The notes under the pieces: model-generated
The model's database searches: none
The model's input: only the letters and a program-made list of their open reading frames with translations
Told to the model about the DNA's origin: nothing
Translations under genes and position numbers: made by a program
In this document: in pieces, positions 27,159-36,832 of the stretch
Layout: the number at the start of each line of letters is the position of its first letter
Position numbering within the stretch: position 1 is the stretch's first letter
Assembly: GCA_964250225.1 (NCBI GenBank)
Contig: CAXUEY010000003.1
Location: 1 to 64,000, forward strand
Length of the DNA stretch: 64,000 bases
Direction: 5' to 3'
Source: Paraktedonobacter sp964250225
Lineage (GTDB): Bacteria; Chloroflexota; Ktedonobacteria; Ktedonobacterales; Ktedonobacteraceae

Positions 27159-28931
27159 ATGCAATTTGGCAAAACAAAGATCTTTGGATTTCTGGTAACC
27201 CTCCTCTGTCTGGTTTCCGTGCTGGTCACAGCCTGTGGAAATCAAAATACGACGGACCAGAGCAAGATGGCGCCCAAAAGCCAGCAACACATGACCTTCG
27301 CTTTCGAGGGTGGCAAAGGTGCAGGCGATATCAGCACCTTTGACCCCGCTCAGACTGCAGATCTTTCATCCTTTCAGGCCGAACTGTTGGTGTTTACCGG
27401 CCTGGTTCAGTTGGATAACAACATGCAGGTCCAGCCATGCCTGGCCTCCTCCTGGGATATCAGTGCTGACCGTTTGACCTGGACGTTCCATCTGAAACCT
27501 CATCTGCAATTCAGTGATGGCACCACTCTGGATGCCAATGATGTGGCTTATAGTTTCAACCGTGCTCTGAGTCCCGCTGTTCAGACCTTGAGCGGCGACC
27601 TCGCCAGCAACTACCTGGGTGTGCTAAAAGACGCCGCAGCCTTTACTACTGGCGGCGCTGGTGCTCCTAGCACCCTGATCGGCGATAGCATCATTGTCAA
27701 AGACCCCAATACCCTGCAATTAATCCTGACGAAGAGCACTAGCTATTTTCTGGGGGATCTCTCCACTGCGGTCGCGTGGGTGGTTGAGAAAAGCGTGATT
27801 GAGAAGTGGGGCAACAACAATTGGACCGACCATCTGGCCGATCACGGTGGTCAGGGCGGTGATGGTCCTTTCAAGGTGTTGAGCTATGACCACAATACCG
27901 GCATCAAGTTCGTGCCCAACCCCTATTACAGTGGCCAGCACCCGCTCCTCCAGGAAGTGACATATGCTTTCTACAAGACATCAGAGACAGGCTACAAAGC
28001 TTATCAGGCAAATCAGGCGGATCAAGCCACCGTGCCCGCTGCTCTGGTCCCGACAGAGAAGGCGAAACTGGGGTCGCAGTATAATCAGACCCCCATTTTG
28101 GGCATGACCTACCTCACTATGAACTACCTGTTCAAACCGTTTGACAATATTAAAATTCGTCAGGCGTTTGAACTGGCCATCAATAAAGATGTGCTTGCCA
28201 GCTCTATCTATAATAGCCTCGTCACGCCAACCTGTCATATAGTGCCCTCGGGTGAGCCTGGCTACAACCAGAATCTGACCTGTCCGCATGGCGCGCCCAC
28301 ATCGGGCAATACGGGTCTGGCGAAACAACTGCTGACAGAAGGCATGAAGGAAGAGCATGTGACGACGCTTCCCCCCGTCTCTTTCGTCTACTTCACTGAC
28401 AGCACCATTCAGGCGAAATTGGCCGCTTCCCTGCACCAGATGTGGCTTACTGCTCTGGGTGTGAACGTGCAATTACAGAGTATGGACTTCAACATATGGC
28501 TCACTAAGACCTCTCAGTCTGTGTGCCCGACTCCTGCCACTCCTGCCCAATGCCTGAACCAGGGTTTGCAGTTCTCGTATGGCGGCTATACCGCTGACTA
28601 CCCCGATCCGCAGGACTGGACCTCCCTGCAGCTCGGCACCGGTTCTAGCAATAACCTGGTCAACTATGGCGACAACTTCTCTACGGACGCGGCTACCCAG
28701 CTTGCTACACAGAAAGGCCTGACGACTGCCGATGCCATGCCTAATGGTCCCGCCCGTTATCACGCCTATAATCAGTTAGAGCAGCAAATGGTCAACGATG
28801 TGGCCTGGTGTTCGCTCTTCCAGCGCAGTAATGAAGAGGCCAACAAACCCTGGGTCATTGGCTGGAAAGATAACGGTATACTAGGTGTGCCCCCCGATTA
28901 TTGGGCGCATGTCTACATCGCCGCCCATTGA
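27159..28931 (+). CDS. ABC transporter substrate-binding lipoprotein, peptide/opine family 5
   Basis: This 590-residue exported lipoprotein has an N-terminal signal ending in the lipobox LVTACG. The family 5 (OppA/DppA) fold is seen in FDPAQTADLSSFQAELLVFTGLVQLD, QPCLASSWDISADRLTWTFHLKPHLQFSDGTTLDANDVAYSFNRAL and FDNIKIRQAFELAINKD. The family binds oligopeptides, nickel or sugars. No permease or ATPase genes follow, so it either works with a transporter encoded elsewhere or is an orphan. The ATG follows AGGAAGG. Confidence 0.9.
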   Translation: MQFGKTKIFGFLVTLLCLVSVLVTACGNQNTTDQSKMAPKSQQHMTFAFEGGKGAGDISTFDPAQTADLSSFQAELLVFTGLVQLDNNMQVQPCLASSWDISADRLTWTFHLKPHLQFSDGTTLDANDVAYSFNRALSPAVQTLSGDLASNYLGVLKDAAAFTTGGAGAPSTLIGDSIIVKDPNTLQLILTKSTSYFLGDLSTAVAWVVEKSVIEKWGNNNWTDHLADHGGQGGDGPFKVLSYDHNTGIKFVPNPYYSGQHPLLQEVTYAFYKTSETGYKAYQANQADQATVPAALVPTEKAKLGSQYNQTPILGMTYLTMNYLFKPFDNIKIRQAFELAINKDVLASSIYNSLVTPTCHIVPSGEPGYNQNLTCPHGAPTSGNTGLAKQLLTEGMKEEHVTTLPPVSFVYFTDSTIQAKLAASLHQMWLTALGVNVQLQSMDFNIWLTKTSQSVCPTPATPAQCLNQGLQFSYGGYTADYPDPQDWTSLQLGTGSSNNLVNYGDNFSTDAATQLATQKGLTTADAMPNGPARYHAYNQLEQQMVNDVAWCSLFQRSNEEANKPWVIGWKDNGILGVPPDYWAHVYIAAH

Positions 28932-28955
28932 TCCTCTGAAACATCGGGATGCTTG

Positions 28956-29106
28956 AAAAAGCCGAGCGGGGGTGGCCCCACCAGGCCGCCCCGGGGGGGT
29001 TTTTGGCGCCCGACCCAACAAAAAATTTNNNNNNNNNNTCTTAACCTTGGGTTTGCTCAAAAAGCCCCCGCGGGCTCACCCACCCGTCCTCCCCGCTCGG
29101 CTTTTT
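28956..29106. repeat. GC-rich inverted repeat spanning an assembly gap (probable terminator)
   Basis: Perfect 16-base arms (28956-28971 and 29091-29106, AAAAAGCCGAGCGGGG and its complement) flank G/C-rich, hairpin-prone sequence with an N run in its middle. The AAAAA/TTTTT ends fit a bidirectional terminator between the binding-protein gene and the convergent SGNH gene. The interior is probably inaccurate because such hairpins are hard to sequence. Confidence 0.6.
29029..29038. other. assembly gap (10 N)
   Basis: Ten undetermined bases lie in the middle of the GC-rich inverted repeat. The gap is intergenic. Confidence 0.95.
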
Positions 29107-29185
29107 GGCAGACGATCCAGAAGAAACTATTCGTTCGGCTTGATGCAATGGGGAAGGCTCCCAGATGATATGCTCTGGGAATCTA

Positions 29186-29818
29186 CTATAGCGCACCCAC
29201 CGTCCGTAGCCATGTTTGCGCCATTAGCGCGTGACCGGCGTTGGTGGGATGGACGCCATCCTCGGCCCAGAAAGCTGGTTCGCGCCGGGTTGCGGCCTGG
29301 GCGAAAACACCATCGAACGGAACGTACAGCGCGTTATATGCGCGGGCCAGCTTGCGCACAACGGCGATTTTCGGGTCCAGATCTTCGCGCCAGCCCTCGC
29401 GATCAACTGGGACCGGTAGAACAAACGGCTCACACAGGATCAGACGCGCGTTCAACGTCGTAACGGTGCGTTCCAGCAGTTGGTGATAGGCGTCTTCAAA
29501 ATCGCGTGTCGAGGTCGGCTCATTGCTATCGTAGCGCCGCCAGGTGTCGTTGATGCCGATCAGCAGCGAGACCCAGCTTGGACGCAACTCCAGACAGTCC
29601 TCCTGCCAGCGCGCAACGAGATCGACAGCGCGGTTGCCGGAGATACCGTGATTGAGGAAACGCACATCCATTTCGGGATAACGCGCGTGAAACCACGAGG
29701 CGGCCTGCATCGCGTAACCATAACCCATATGCGTTGGGTCTTCGCGGTAGCGCCCGGCATCAGTGATACTATCCCCTTGAAACAGTACAATATCTCCAGT
29801 GTGAAAAAGTGGGTGCAT
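29186..29818 (-). CDS. SGNH/GDSL hydrolase
   Basis: This 210-residue protein carries all four SGNH blocks: nucleophile Ser in FQGDSITDAGR, Gly in GISGNR, Asn in GINDTW, and Asp/His in EDGVHPTNAGHALM. It is an esterase- or acylhydrolase-type enzyme. No signal peptide is seen, so it is likely intracellular. It lies 50 bases after the MenA-like gene and may be the third gene of a PPOX-menA-SGNH operon. The substrate is not known. Confidence 0.9.
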   Translation of the reverse strand: MHPLFHTGDIVLFQGDSITDAGRYREDPTHMGYGYAMQAASWFHARYPEMDVRFLNHGISGNRAVDLVARWQEDCLELRPSWVSLLIGINDTWRRYDSNEPTSTRDFEDAYHQLLERTVTTLNARLILCEPFVLPVPVDREGWREDLDPKIAVVRKLARAYNALYVPFDGVFAQAATRREPAFWAEDGVHPTNAGHALMAQTWLRTVGAL

Positions 29819-29868
29819 CGCTCTACTCCTTCTCTCTCCCCATTGTTTTCGCTCAAGTATACACGCTC

Positions 29869-30792
29869 TCAGATGTGCGCGAAACCCTGTACCAGCAGCG
29901 CGGCTAGAATAATCAAGGCGGCCAGCAGATTGTTATTCATATTGACCATCATTAGTTTCATATAGCGTTTCAGTTCTCCGTTGGTCTGGCGCAAAGCCAG
30001 TTGCACCGGGATGACGGTCAGCGCGGCTACGGCGCTATACCAGGGGAGGACACGTGTGAAAGCCAGCACGATGAGCGCGAGAGCGATGACACCGAGGATC
30101 AGTGCGCCCACCACGCGTGCTCCCTGCTCACCCAGCGCGACCACGGGAGTGATTTTGCCCGCCGTCTGGTCTCCACGCCAGTGCAGAAAGTGATGAAAGT
30201 AGAGCACGGCCATTGTGTAGAGGCCCACAGGCAGTGAGACCAGCATGGCTACGGGAGTAACGGTGCCTGACTGGACGTAAAATGCTCCTACCAGCGGCAG
30301 AAAGCCAAAGGAGAAGAAAATATCCACTTCACCCAGACCACGCCCGATATAGGCCAGGCGCAAGGGGGGCGCGACATAAAAAAAGGCCAGCAGGAAACCC
30401 AGCACAGCGAAAATCAGCACCCAGGGCCGGAAGAGACTCAGGATAATTCCGCAGAGTAAGGCCAGTGCAAAGCAGCCCACCGCCAGCCAGCGGTACGTTT
30501 TCAGCGAGAGCTGGCCGTTCAAAAGAAGCGGCGAGCCAGTGGTGATAGTGGTGCCACCCGGTGTTAATGCCTGGGCCGCCTGATCGGTTCCTTGATCAAA
30601 GTCGAAGATATCGTTAATCAGGTTAGCCCCCAGGTGTGCGGCCAGCGCGCCGACGAACGTGAGCGCGAAGAGTCCCCACGAGAATGCGCTGCCCTGTTGC
30701 CACGCCAGAACTGCTCCCAGGACAACCGGCACAATCATCACCGGCAGGGTGCGTGCTCGCGTGACCGCGCCAAAAAGCTGCACCTTATTCAT
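29869..30792 (-). CDS. menA: UbiA-family prenyltransferase, MenA-like (1,4-dihydroxy-2-naphthoate polyprenyltransferase)
   Basis: This 307-residue membrane protein has about eight or nine helices. The first Asp-rich prenyl-diphosphate-binding motif is NLINDIFDFDQGTD; the second region is GRGLGEVDIFFSFGFLPLVG. Length and motifs fit MenA, which attaches the polyprenyl tail to dihydroxynaphthoate in menaquinone synthesis. A polyprenyl diphosphate synthase that could supply the tail is encoded at 52223. Its start overlaps the PPOX gene by four bases (ATGA). Another UbiA-family role cannot be excluded. Confidence 0.82.
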   Translation of the reverse strand: MNKVQLFGAVTRARTLPVMIVPVVLGAVLAWQQGSAFSWGLFALTFVGALAAHLGANLINDIFDFDQGTDQAAQALTPGGTTITTGSPLLLNGQLSLKTYRWLAVGCFALALLCGIILSLFRPWVLIFAVLGFLLAFFYVAPPLRLAYIGRGLGEVDIFFSFGFLPLVGAFYVQSGTVTPVAMLVSLPVGLYTMAVLYFHHFLHWRGDQTAGKITPVVALGEQGARVVGALILGVIALALIVLAFTRVLPWYSAVAALTVIPVQLALRQTNGELKRYMKLMMVNMNNNLLAALIILAALLVQGFAHI

Positions 30793-31259
30793 GCGCGCTG
30801 CTCCTGCGCTGGTGTCAGGTGCTCAAAGGTGGCCTCGGTATAGGGTGTGCCGCTGGTGAGATCAGTGATGCGCAACCAGCGTATCTCTAACTCAACCGCA
30901 GAAGTGGGAACCTGGGCGATAAAACCGGCGGCGGTTGGCGATTTCTGCGCCAGTTTCGCGCGGACCTGCTCTGCCTCGTGCTCGTCCTGCAGAATACGCG
31001 CGTTAGCAGTTGCCTCCAACCAGGCTAGAGGCTGGTCAGGACCGATAAAGATCCCCACCTGCGGATTCTGCTGAAGGTTGGCCAGCTTGCGCGAGTTGCT
31101 AATCAGGGTGGCGTAGATTTTAAAACCGCTGGCCGTCACCGAACCTTCCACAAAAAAGATGCGCGTGGCATAGGGCTGCCCCTCGTGCTCAGTTGCGATG
31201 ACCAGGGTCTGGTAGTGGGAGACGAAGGTTTCGATACGTGCGCGGGTTGTTTCATCCAT
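30789..31259 (-). CDS. pyridoxamine 5'-phosphate oxidase-fold protein
   Basis: This 156-residue protein looks like a PPOX/split-barrel flavin- or F420-binding protein. The N-terminal pattern VIATEHEGQPYATRIFFVE, the central LANLQQNPQVGIFIG and the C-terminal LEIRWLRITDL fit the family. The exact reaction is unknown; the family also contains heme-utilisation and deazaflavin reductases. It is the first gene of the menA operon and is translationally coupled to menA, which hints at a link to quinone or redox metabolism. Confidence 0.82.
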   Translation of the reverse strand: MDETTRARIETFVSHYQTLVIATEHEGQPYATRIFFVEGSVTASGFKIYATLISNSRKLANLQQNPQVGIFIGPDQPLAWLEATANARILQDEHEAEQVRAKLAQKSPTAAGFIAQVPTSAVELEIRWLRITDLTSGTPYTEATFEHLTPAQEQRA

Positions 31260-31735
31260 ACTAATACCTCAATCTATATGTAGGTGCGCCGCCAGATGCA
31301 GGCGGCTCCAGAGTGAACTTGCTTATTATATCCTCATGCAGTGCCCTCAAACGGGTCGAAAAGAAGACCTGGACCGGAGCCGCTTGCCACGGGAGGAAGC
31401 ATACTCCTGATTTCCAAAAAGGTCAAGCGGAAATACGCTAAGCGCGACGTGCCAATTCCTGCAAGTCTTCGGTCCAATGAGCCTGCTGCCTGCTCGCATC
31501 GTCAAGCAAGCATCCTGTTTTTATACACAAGGTCTTGTATAACCCCAAAAAACCTAAAAGTACTAATTTAGATAAAAGTGTAGAAATAGGAATATGCATA
31601 TGCTATACTATCCTCATCACTTTGATACGGCAAGCACTCTTCCCTTGCCGAACAGGGAGAGGACGCTTGTTTTGACGGCGGGATTTCTCAAGCGCCATGT
31701 TGAGAGTCGAAGATGTTTTTTGGAAAGAGGCGGGT
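31260..31735. other. intergenic region between divergent genes
   Basis: About 475 bases hold the promoters of the PPOX-menA operon and of the H-NOX gene. A TATACT at 31604-31609 lies about 130 bases before the H-NOX start, with no good -35. I see no coding frame with family similarity and no RNA gene. Confidence 0.35.
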
Positions 31736-32587
31736 ATGCACGGGTTAATTTTTGTCACCTGGGAAAAGTATCTTGCAGAACGTTTTAGCGAGACGCTCCT
31801 CAAAGAGTATCGCCAGGAGATTGGCGAGACTGCGGCTACATCGCCACTGATCAGCCGCATCTATAGCGACGATACTCTGCTCGCGGGCGTGCAGGCCGCC
31901 AGCCGGTTAACGAAGACGTCACAGGATACGCTGTTCTGGGAGTATGGACGCTACTTTATGCTCAATGGTTTGACCAGTCATCTCTGCGCCTATTTGCTCA
32001 CCAAAGTGCATAATGGGCGCGATCTTTTAGTGATGATGCGCAAAGCCCACGCTCAGATGCGCCGTTTATCGGATGAACTGGCCCCACCGATTTTTGAGTT
32101 TCAGACCCTTTCTTCTTCGCGCAATGATCTCTCCCTGATCTACAACAGTCCGCGCCATCTCTGTGCCGTGCTCTGGGGCGCGATAGAAGGGGCAGCTCAG
32201 CGCTACGGACAGCGCGTCCAGGTTGTGGAAGTGTCGTGCATGAAGCGCGGCGCCCCGATTTGCCGCTTTGATCTGCATTTTTCTACCCCTATCTCCGAAC
32301 CTCTGGATACGCTGGAGACCCCTGAGCAGATCGCCAAACGCGCCAATCAGCAGCAACTGGAGAACCTTGTCCTCTCTGTTTTGCCGACGACGTATGGATT
32401 GCGCATGGGGGAATTGCAAGATCACCTGCGTGTCTGGGAGGTCAACTCCCAGCAATTGCGCCCGGCCCTGTTGCTTGAAGCGTTGCACCATCTCCAGCAC
32501 GCCGGATTGGTCTCCAGCACCGCAGAACAGCTAGAAGATACGCTCGCCAACCGTCGCTACTGGCGCGCACCCACCTCTGATCAGTAA
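31736..32587 (+). CDS. H-NOX (heme NO/O2-binding) domain protein with C-terminal winged-helix-like region
   Basis: From the ATG at 31736 (GAGG upstream) the protein has 283 residues. Residues 1-185 fit an H-NOX domain: N-terminal MHGLIFVTWEKYLAERF, candidate proximal heme ligand His105 followed by the conserved Pro117/Pro118, and the heme-propionate motif Y-x-S-x-R at Tyr136-Ser138-Arg140. Residues 205-283 form a second, helical domain (LENLVLSVLPTTYGLRMGEL, LLEALHHLQHAGLVSS) that looks like a winged helix-turn-helix. There is no kinase, cyclase or chemoreceptor domain. It could be a one-component gas- or redox-responsive regulator. A V4R-type domain is the main alternative, because VSCMKRGAPICRF resembles that family. 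Confidence 0.7.
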   Translation: MHGLIFVTWEKYLAERFSETLLKEYRQEIGETAATSPLISRIYSDDTLLAGVQAASRLTKTSQDTLFWEYGRYFMLNGLTSHLCAYLLTKVHNGRDLLVMMRKAHAQMRRLSDELAPPIFEFQTLSSSRNDLSLIYNSPRHLCAVLWGAIEGAAQRYGQRVQVVEVSCMKRGAPICRFDLHFSTPISEPLDTLETPEQIAKRANQQQLENLVLSVLPTTYGLRMGELQDHLRVWEVNSQQLRPALLLEALHHLQHAGLVSSTAEQLEDTLANRRYWRAPTSDQ

Positions 32588-32733
32588 AGATGAGTGCAGT
32601 TATCAACAATATCAACTCTAGTTTAAGTAGAGGAAAGCGCATAAAGACTTGATTTTTAGCGCTTGCTGTCATATACTCAGCAGAGTAACAGGAGAGTTCT
32701 CCCCCCTATTTGCTTACCAGAGAGGATTTGCTG

Positions 32734-34173
32734 ATGACTATGACACACCTGCCGGGAAAATCCCGCTCTACCGCAACTGCTGATTATCGCCGCCCGCGTG
32801 TAGTGGGCGTGCGTACAGAGGTTCCGCTCTTCGATGGTAAGCGCGTTCGTTACGTGAATCTGGATAGCGCCGCCAGCACGCCCGCGTTTGTGCGCGTGCA
32901 GCAGGCGGTAGAGAGATTCTTGCCCTGGTATTCCAGCGTCCACCGCGGGGCTGGCTATAAATCGCGCCTCTCGACCCATCTGTATGAGCACGCGCGCGAT
33001 GTGGTGCTGCGTTTTGTCTCCGCGACTCCCTCCACTCATGTCGTGGTCTTTGTGCGCAACACCACCGAGGCGCTGAACCTGCTGGCCCATCGCGTCCATC
33101 TGGAGCCGGGCGAGCTGGTCCTGACCACGCGCATGGAGCACCATTCCAACCTCTTGCCCTGGTATCAGCGTGCCCATGAAATCATCGAGCTGACTCCCGA
33201 AGGTCGCATCGATCTGGCGGACCTTGAGCGGCGCCTCACCACCCATACTGGCAAAGTGCGCCTGGTGACGGTCAGCGCGGCCTCCAATGTGAGCGGCGTG
33301 ATCTCGGATATGCGCCAGGTTGCACGCCTCGCCCACGCGCATGGCGCGCTTGTCGCGGCTGATGTCGCGCAACTCTCACCACATCGCCGTGTCGAAATGG
33401 GCACGCGCAACGATCCTGAGCATATCGATATTGTTGCATTTTCTGGCCACAAGCTCTACGCTCCCTATGGAACCGGTGCGCTGGTCGTGCCCGCCACACT
33501 CTTCGCAGAGGGTGAGCCAATGCTGGTGGGTGGCGGCTCTGCCTGTCTTGTAACCAGCGATGGGATCGCCTGGGCTTCCGGCGCCGAACTGGAAGAGGCT
33601 GGTTCTCCGAACGTGATTGGTGTGGTCGCGATGGCCGCCGCGCTTGAAGAACTGATGCGCTACGGCATGGAACGTGTGGCCGCGCACGAACGCGAACTGA
33701 CGCGTTACGCTGTGCGCCGCTTACAACGCGTCCCCGGCCTGGTCAGTTATGGCCCCTCCTGGCAGGACTTTCTGGACGGCAAAGAGGATCGCCTGGGCGT
33801 CTTCACCTTTAACCTATCTGACCGTTCATACGTAGAGGTCGCAGCTATCCTCGCCAACGAATGGGGCGTAGGCGTGCGCAGCGGCTGTTTCTGCGCCCAC
33901 CAGTACGTTGCGCAATTGCTGGGTATCTCGGACACAGACTCGCAGGAGGCCCGCGAACGCCTGGTCACTGGCCTGCCCGTTGACCTGCCCGGCATGGTAC
34001 GAGCCAGCCTCGGCCTCGCCAATGGCCGCGCCGACATAGACCGCCTGGTCGACGGCCTGCAAGCCATTGTGCGTGGCGAAGTGCGCGCCACCTACCTCAC
34101 AACCGAGCATGGCGACCTGGAGCCAGCCAATGCCAACCACGCCTTCGTCGCACATGGCGAGAGCTTGCTCTGA
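32734..34173 (+). CDS. class V aminotransferase / cysteine desulfurase-like PLP enzyme
   Basis: This protein of about 479 residues has the SufS/CsdA-type fold. Features include LDSAASTPAF, TEALNLLAHRV, RMEHHSNLLPW, the PLP Lys in FSGHKLYAPYGTGAL and the Cys-containing loop VRSGCFCAHQYV at the position of the desulfurase catalytic Cys. It is longer than typical SufS (about 410), with extra N- and C-terminal segments and an insertion near 385-405. The ATG at 32734 follows GAGGATT. It lies 120 bases downstream of the H-NOX gene in the same direction. No SufBCD or IscU neighbours are present, so sulfur donation to Fe-S assembly is not assured. Confidence 0.85.
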   Translation: MTMTHLPGKSRSTATADYRRPRVVGVRTEVPLFDGKRVRYVNLDSAASTPAFVRVQQAVERFLPWYSSVHRGAGYKSRLSTHLYEHARDVVLRFVSATPSTHVVVFVRNTTEALNLLAHRVHLEPGELVLTTRMEHHSNLLPWYQRAHEIIELTPEGRIDLADLERRLTTHTGKVRLVTVSAASNVSGVISDMRQVARLAHAHGALVAADVAQLSPHRRVEMGTRNDPEHIDIVAFSGHKLYAPYGTGALVVPATLFAEGEPMLVGGGSACLVTSDGIAWASGAELEEAGSPNVIGVVAMAAALEELMRYGMERVAAHERELTRYAVRRLQRVPGLVSYGPSWQDFLDGKEDRLGVFTFNLSDRSYVEVAAILANEWGVGVRSGCFCAHQYVAQLLGISDTDSQEARERLVTGLPVDLPGMVRASLGLANGRADIDRLVDGLQAIVRGEVRATYLTTEHGDLEPANANHAFVAHGESLL

Positions 34174-34409
34174 TTTTTCTTAAATATAAAAAAGTGCTTT
34201 AGAAGCAGAAATATATATACGGGCCAGATACGATTATCCCCAGAACAGATTGTATACCTTTATGACTATTACCCTGTGCTTTTCCCACTTTGTCAGGTAT
34301 ACTCTGTTTTAAGGCCAGGAAGATTCTCACTGCGGTTTCGCCTGGCGCCTCTTGTCGCCCACTGATAGCAAAGGGAAGTTTTTTTCTTTGCGAGAAAAGG
34401 AGCACACTC

Positions 34410-35764
34410 ATGGATGCAATCTCTACCAGGTCTTTCCCCAACTATTTTATGTGTAAGTGCAGATGTTTATATGTCACCTGGCTGTGTTGGATAGCAGTGC
34501 TCGTTTGTATGTTAAGTTATGTAGGGACCTCAACATCGGCGCTGGCCCTCTCCCAACCGCCTCCTACGCCGCTGCTCTCTATTCCTCAGAGTGCAGCGCC
34601 CACAGGCTGGAGCATGGTGCAATATGGCGGCGTGACGCTGGCTGTTCCAGCCTCGTGGCCGGTCTATGATCTGATCTCGCACCCTGAACGCTGTGTCCTC
34701 TTTAACGTCCATGCCGTTTATCTGGGTCAGCAGGGGGCGGATGCGCAATGCCCGGCCTACGCATCTGGCAAAAGTGAGGCGCTCCAGCTTGAACCACTGG
34801 CGTCGGCTCCCGCGGCTACGACCAGGCTGGCAACTGCCTCGACAATCATCGCTGGTGTGTCTGCGCGAGTTGATCCCTCCAGCGGCGTCAGTCATATCTT
34901 TGTCGTTGTGCTCAGCCAGCCTGGAGTGGTTATCACAGCTTCATATAGTCATGATTCTGATCTGGTCAGGCACATTCTGGGTACCTTGCGCACCTCAGAT
35001 GGGACGCTGCCCGCTCACAACATGTCCCCGATTCAGGCGAACGTGACTCCGGCTAACCTGACCCCAGGGGCGTTCAGTGGGAAGGGCTTTGACGCTTGCA
35101 CAGCCCCTTCAACTGGTCATATGGCGGCCTGGCTTAAATCCCCTTACCGGGCGGTTGGCATCTATATCGGCGGCGCTAATCGGGCCTGCGGCGATGGCAA
35201 CCTCTCCAGTTCCTGGGTACGCACCGTCTCAAGTTCCGGCTGGCATCTAATGCCACTCTATGTCGGCAGGCGCCCTGTAACTCAGGCTTTGCCACAATTG
35301 ACCTCTCTCAAGCCACTACTGAAGGTGCCCAGGGGGCCGACGATGCCGTGAGACACGCGCGGGGCTTTGGTCTTGGCAGTGGAACATTGATTACATTCGA
35401 TATGGAGGGCTATGACATCACAAACTCTTCGTGCAGCCGCGCGGTCATGACCTTCCTGAGCGCCTGGACGCGGGAGTTACACGCCAAAGGCTATATGTCC
35501 GGCGTGTATAGCAGTCTGGGGTCTGGGATTATCGACCTGCTGAAGCATACTGGCCGCATTCAGGAGCCGGATACAATCTTTTTTGCAAGCTGGAATGGCG
35601 TGGCAACTACCAGCGACCCGTCACTTCCGAGCAACGAGTGGGCCAACCATCAACGTATCAAACAATATCTGGGCGGACACAATGCCACCTATGGCGGTGT
35701 GACTATTAATATCGATAGCGACCAGTTTGATACAGCGCTCTTCACCATACGTGAAGAACCTTGA
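34410..35764 (+). pseudogene. secreted DUF1906 (glycoside hydrolase-like) protein, frameshifted
   Basis: The ATG at 34410 follows AAAGGAG and opens with a signal-anchor-like segment (WIAVLVCMLSYVG). A 200-residue N-terminal region with no known family follows, then the DUF1906/Rv2525c-like domain: GKGFDACTAPSTGHMAAWL, YRAVGIYIGGANRAC, SGWHLMPLYVG. Near 35265 one base seems lost in a G-rich run. After that the domain continues in another frame (QAPCNSGFATIDLSQ, then ITFDMEGYD and KGYMSGVYSSLGSGI) to the stop at 35764. With one added base the domain is complete, so this may be a sequencing error rather than a dead gene. Confidence 0.78.
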
Positions 35765-35876
35765 AAATTACATCAAAGTATATTAAACTAGTTTATAGGA
35801 TATGTGTCCTTTCCTCCAGATGTTTCTTTAATGCGTGAAAATAAGAGGAAACAGGTACTCACAGGAGGTCTCTTCG

Positions 35877-36707
35877 ATGCAAGGAAAAGCATCTTGCCTT
35901 TTGCGTCTCTTTCTTCCCGTCGTTCTTGCCCTCTCCCTGGCGTGGTTGTTTGCGCCTTCGGCCTTTGCAGCTCCAGTCGGGCCGACGCTTGTTGGACCAA
36001 AAGCCAACTATATCGCGGCTGGTGATTCGCTGGCCTTTGGTTATCAACCAAGCCTCAACTGGGATGATGGCTACTCAAACTTTCTGTATACCAATCTGCA
36101 AGGTCATGGTGAGACGGACTATGACAATTACGCGTGTCCGGGCGAAACCAGTACGACCTTTATTCAAGGAGGTTGCCCTTTTCCGCTTTTGAAGAAGACC
36201 CCGTATGATAAGCCACAGTTGCCTGCGGTGATCGATTTTCTCCATGCACACGCAGGACAGGTGAGTCCGCTGACGCTCGATATAGGCGCAAACGATGTGT
36301 TGCGCGATATCAATAGCTCCAACTGCACGGTGAATGCGAGCTGGAACACCGATCTGGCCACGGTAGATGCCAACCTGACCAAAATCATTCTGCCGCAATT
36401 GGCCGCGGCATTGACGGTGAATGGCAAACTGACCGGCGACCTGTTGCTGATGGGTTACTATGACCCATACCAGAATATCTGTCCCAACTCGGTGCCTTTT
36501 GTCCAGCAGCTCAACCAGCATTTGCAGACCGATGCCAACGGTTTTGCCACCTTTGTCGATGTCTTTACACCCTTTGGTGGGGCAGCCACGCCAAATCCAA
36601 ACATTTGTAATTATACCTGGATCTGTAGTGGTTTCCATGACATTCACGCTATGAGCGCGGGCTATAGCGTGATTGCTAGTGCATTTGAAAGGGCTGTTGG
36701 ATATTAA
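35877..36707 (+). CDS. secreted SGNH/GDSL-type hydrolase
   Basis: This 276-residue protein begins with a classical signal peptide (LFLPVVLALSLAWLFAPSAFA, cleavage after AFA). The SGNH blocks follow: Ser in AAGDSLAFGYQ, the second block near NYACPGETSTTF, Asn in DIGANDVLRD, and a C-terminal HDIHAMSAGY with Asp/His. Several Cys suggest disulfides outside the cell. It is a probable secreted esterase. The ATG at 35877 follows AGGAGGT, an excellent ribosome site. A terminator hairpin lies just after the stop. Confidence 0.88.
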   Translation: MQGKASCLLRLFLPVVLALSLAWLFAPSAFAAPVGPTLVGPKANYIAAGDSLAFGYQPSLNWDDGYSNFLYTNLQGHGETDYDNYACPGETSTTFIQGGCPFPLLKKTPYDKPQLPAVIDFLHAHAGQVSPLTLDIGANDVLRDINSSNCTVNASWNTDLATVDANLTKIILPQLAAALTVNGKLTGDLLLMGYYDPYQNICPNSVPFVQQLNQHLQTDANGFATFVDVFTPFGGAATPNPNICNYTWICSGFHDIHAMSAGYSVIASAFERAVGY

Positions 36708-36723
36708 CGCTCGCTGAGAGCGC

Positions 36724-36797
36724 AGAAGAGCGCGCGGACAGGCCTGATCTGGAGGAGAAAACGTACACCCTTATCCTGTCCGCACTCTCTTCTTTTT
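36724..36797 (+). terminator. Rho-independent terminator after the secreted hydrolase gene
   Basis: A stem with GCGGACAGG (36734-36742) pairing CCTGTCCGC (36775-36783), extended by AGAAGAG/CTCTTCT, is followed by TTTTT at about 36793-36797. The loop is long (32 bases). It lies between convergent genes. Confidence 0.65.
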
Positions 36798-36832
36798 GAC
36801 GTATTTCTACGCGCGTTATGAAACAGCAATCC

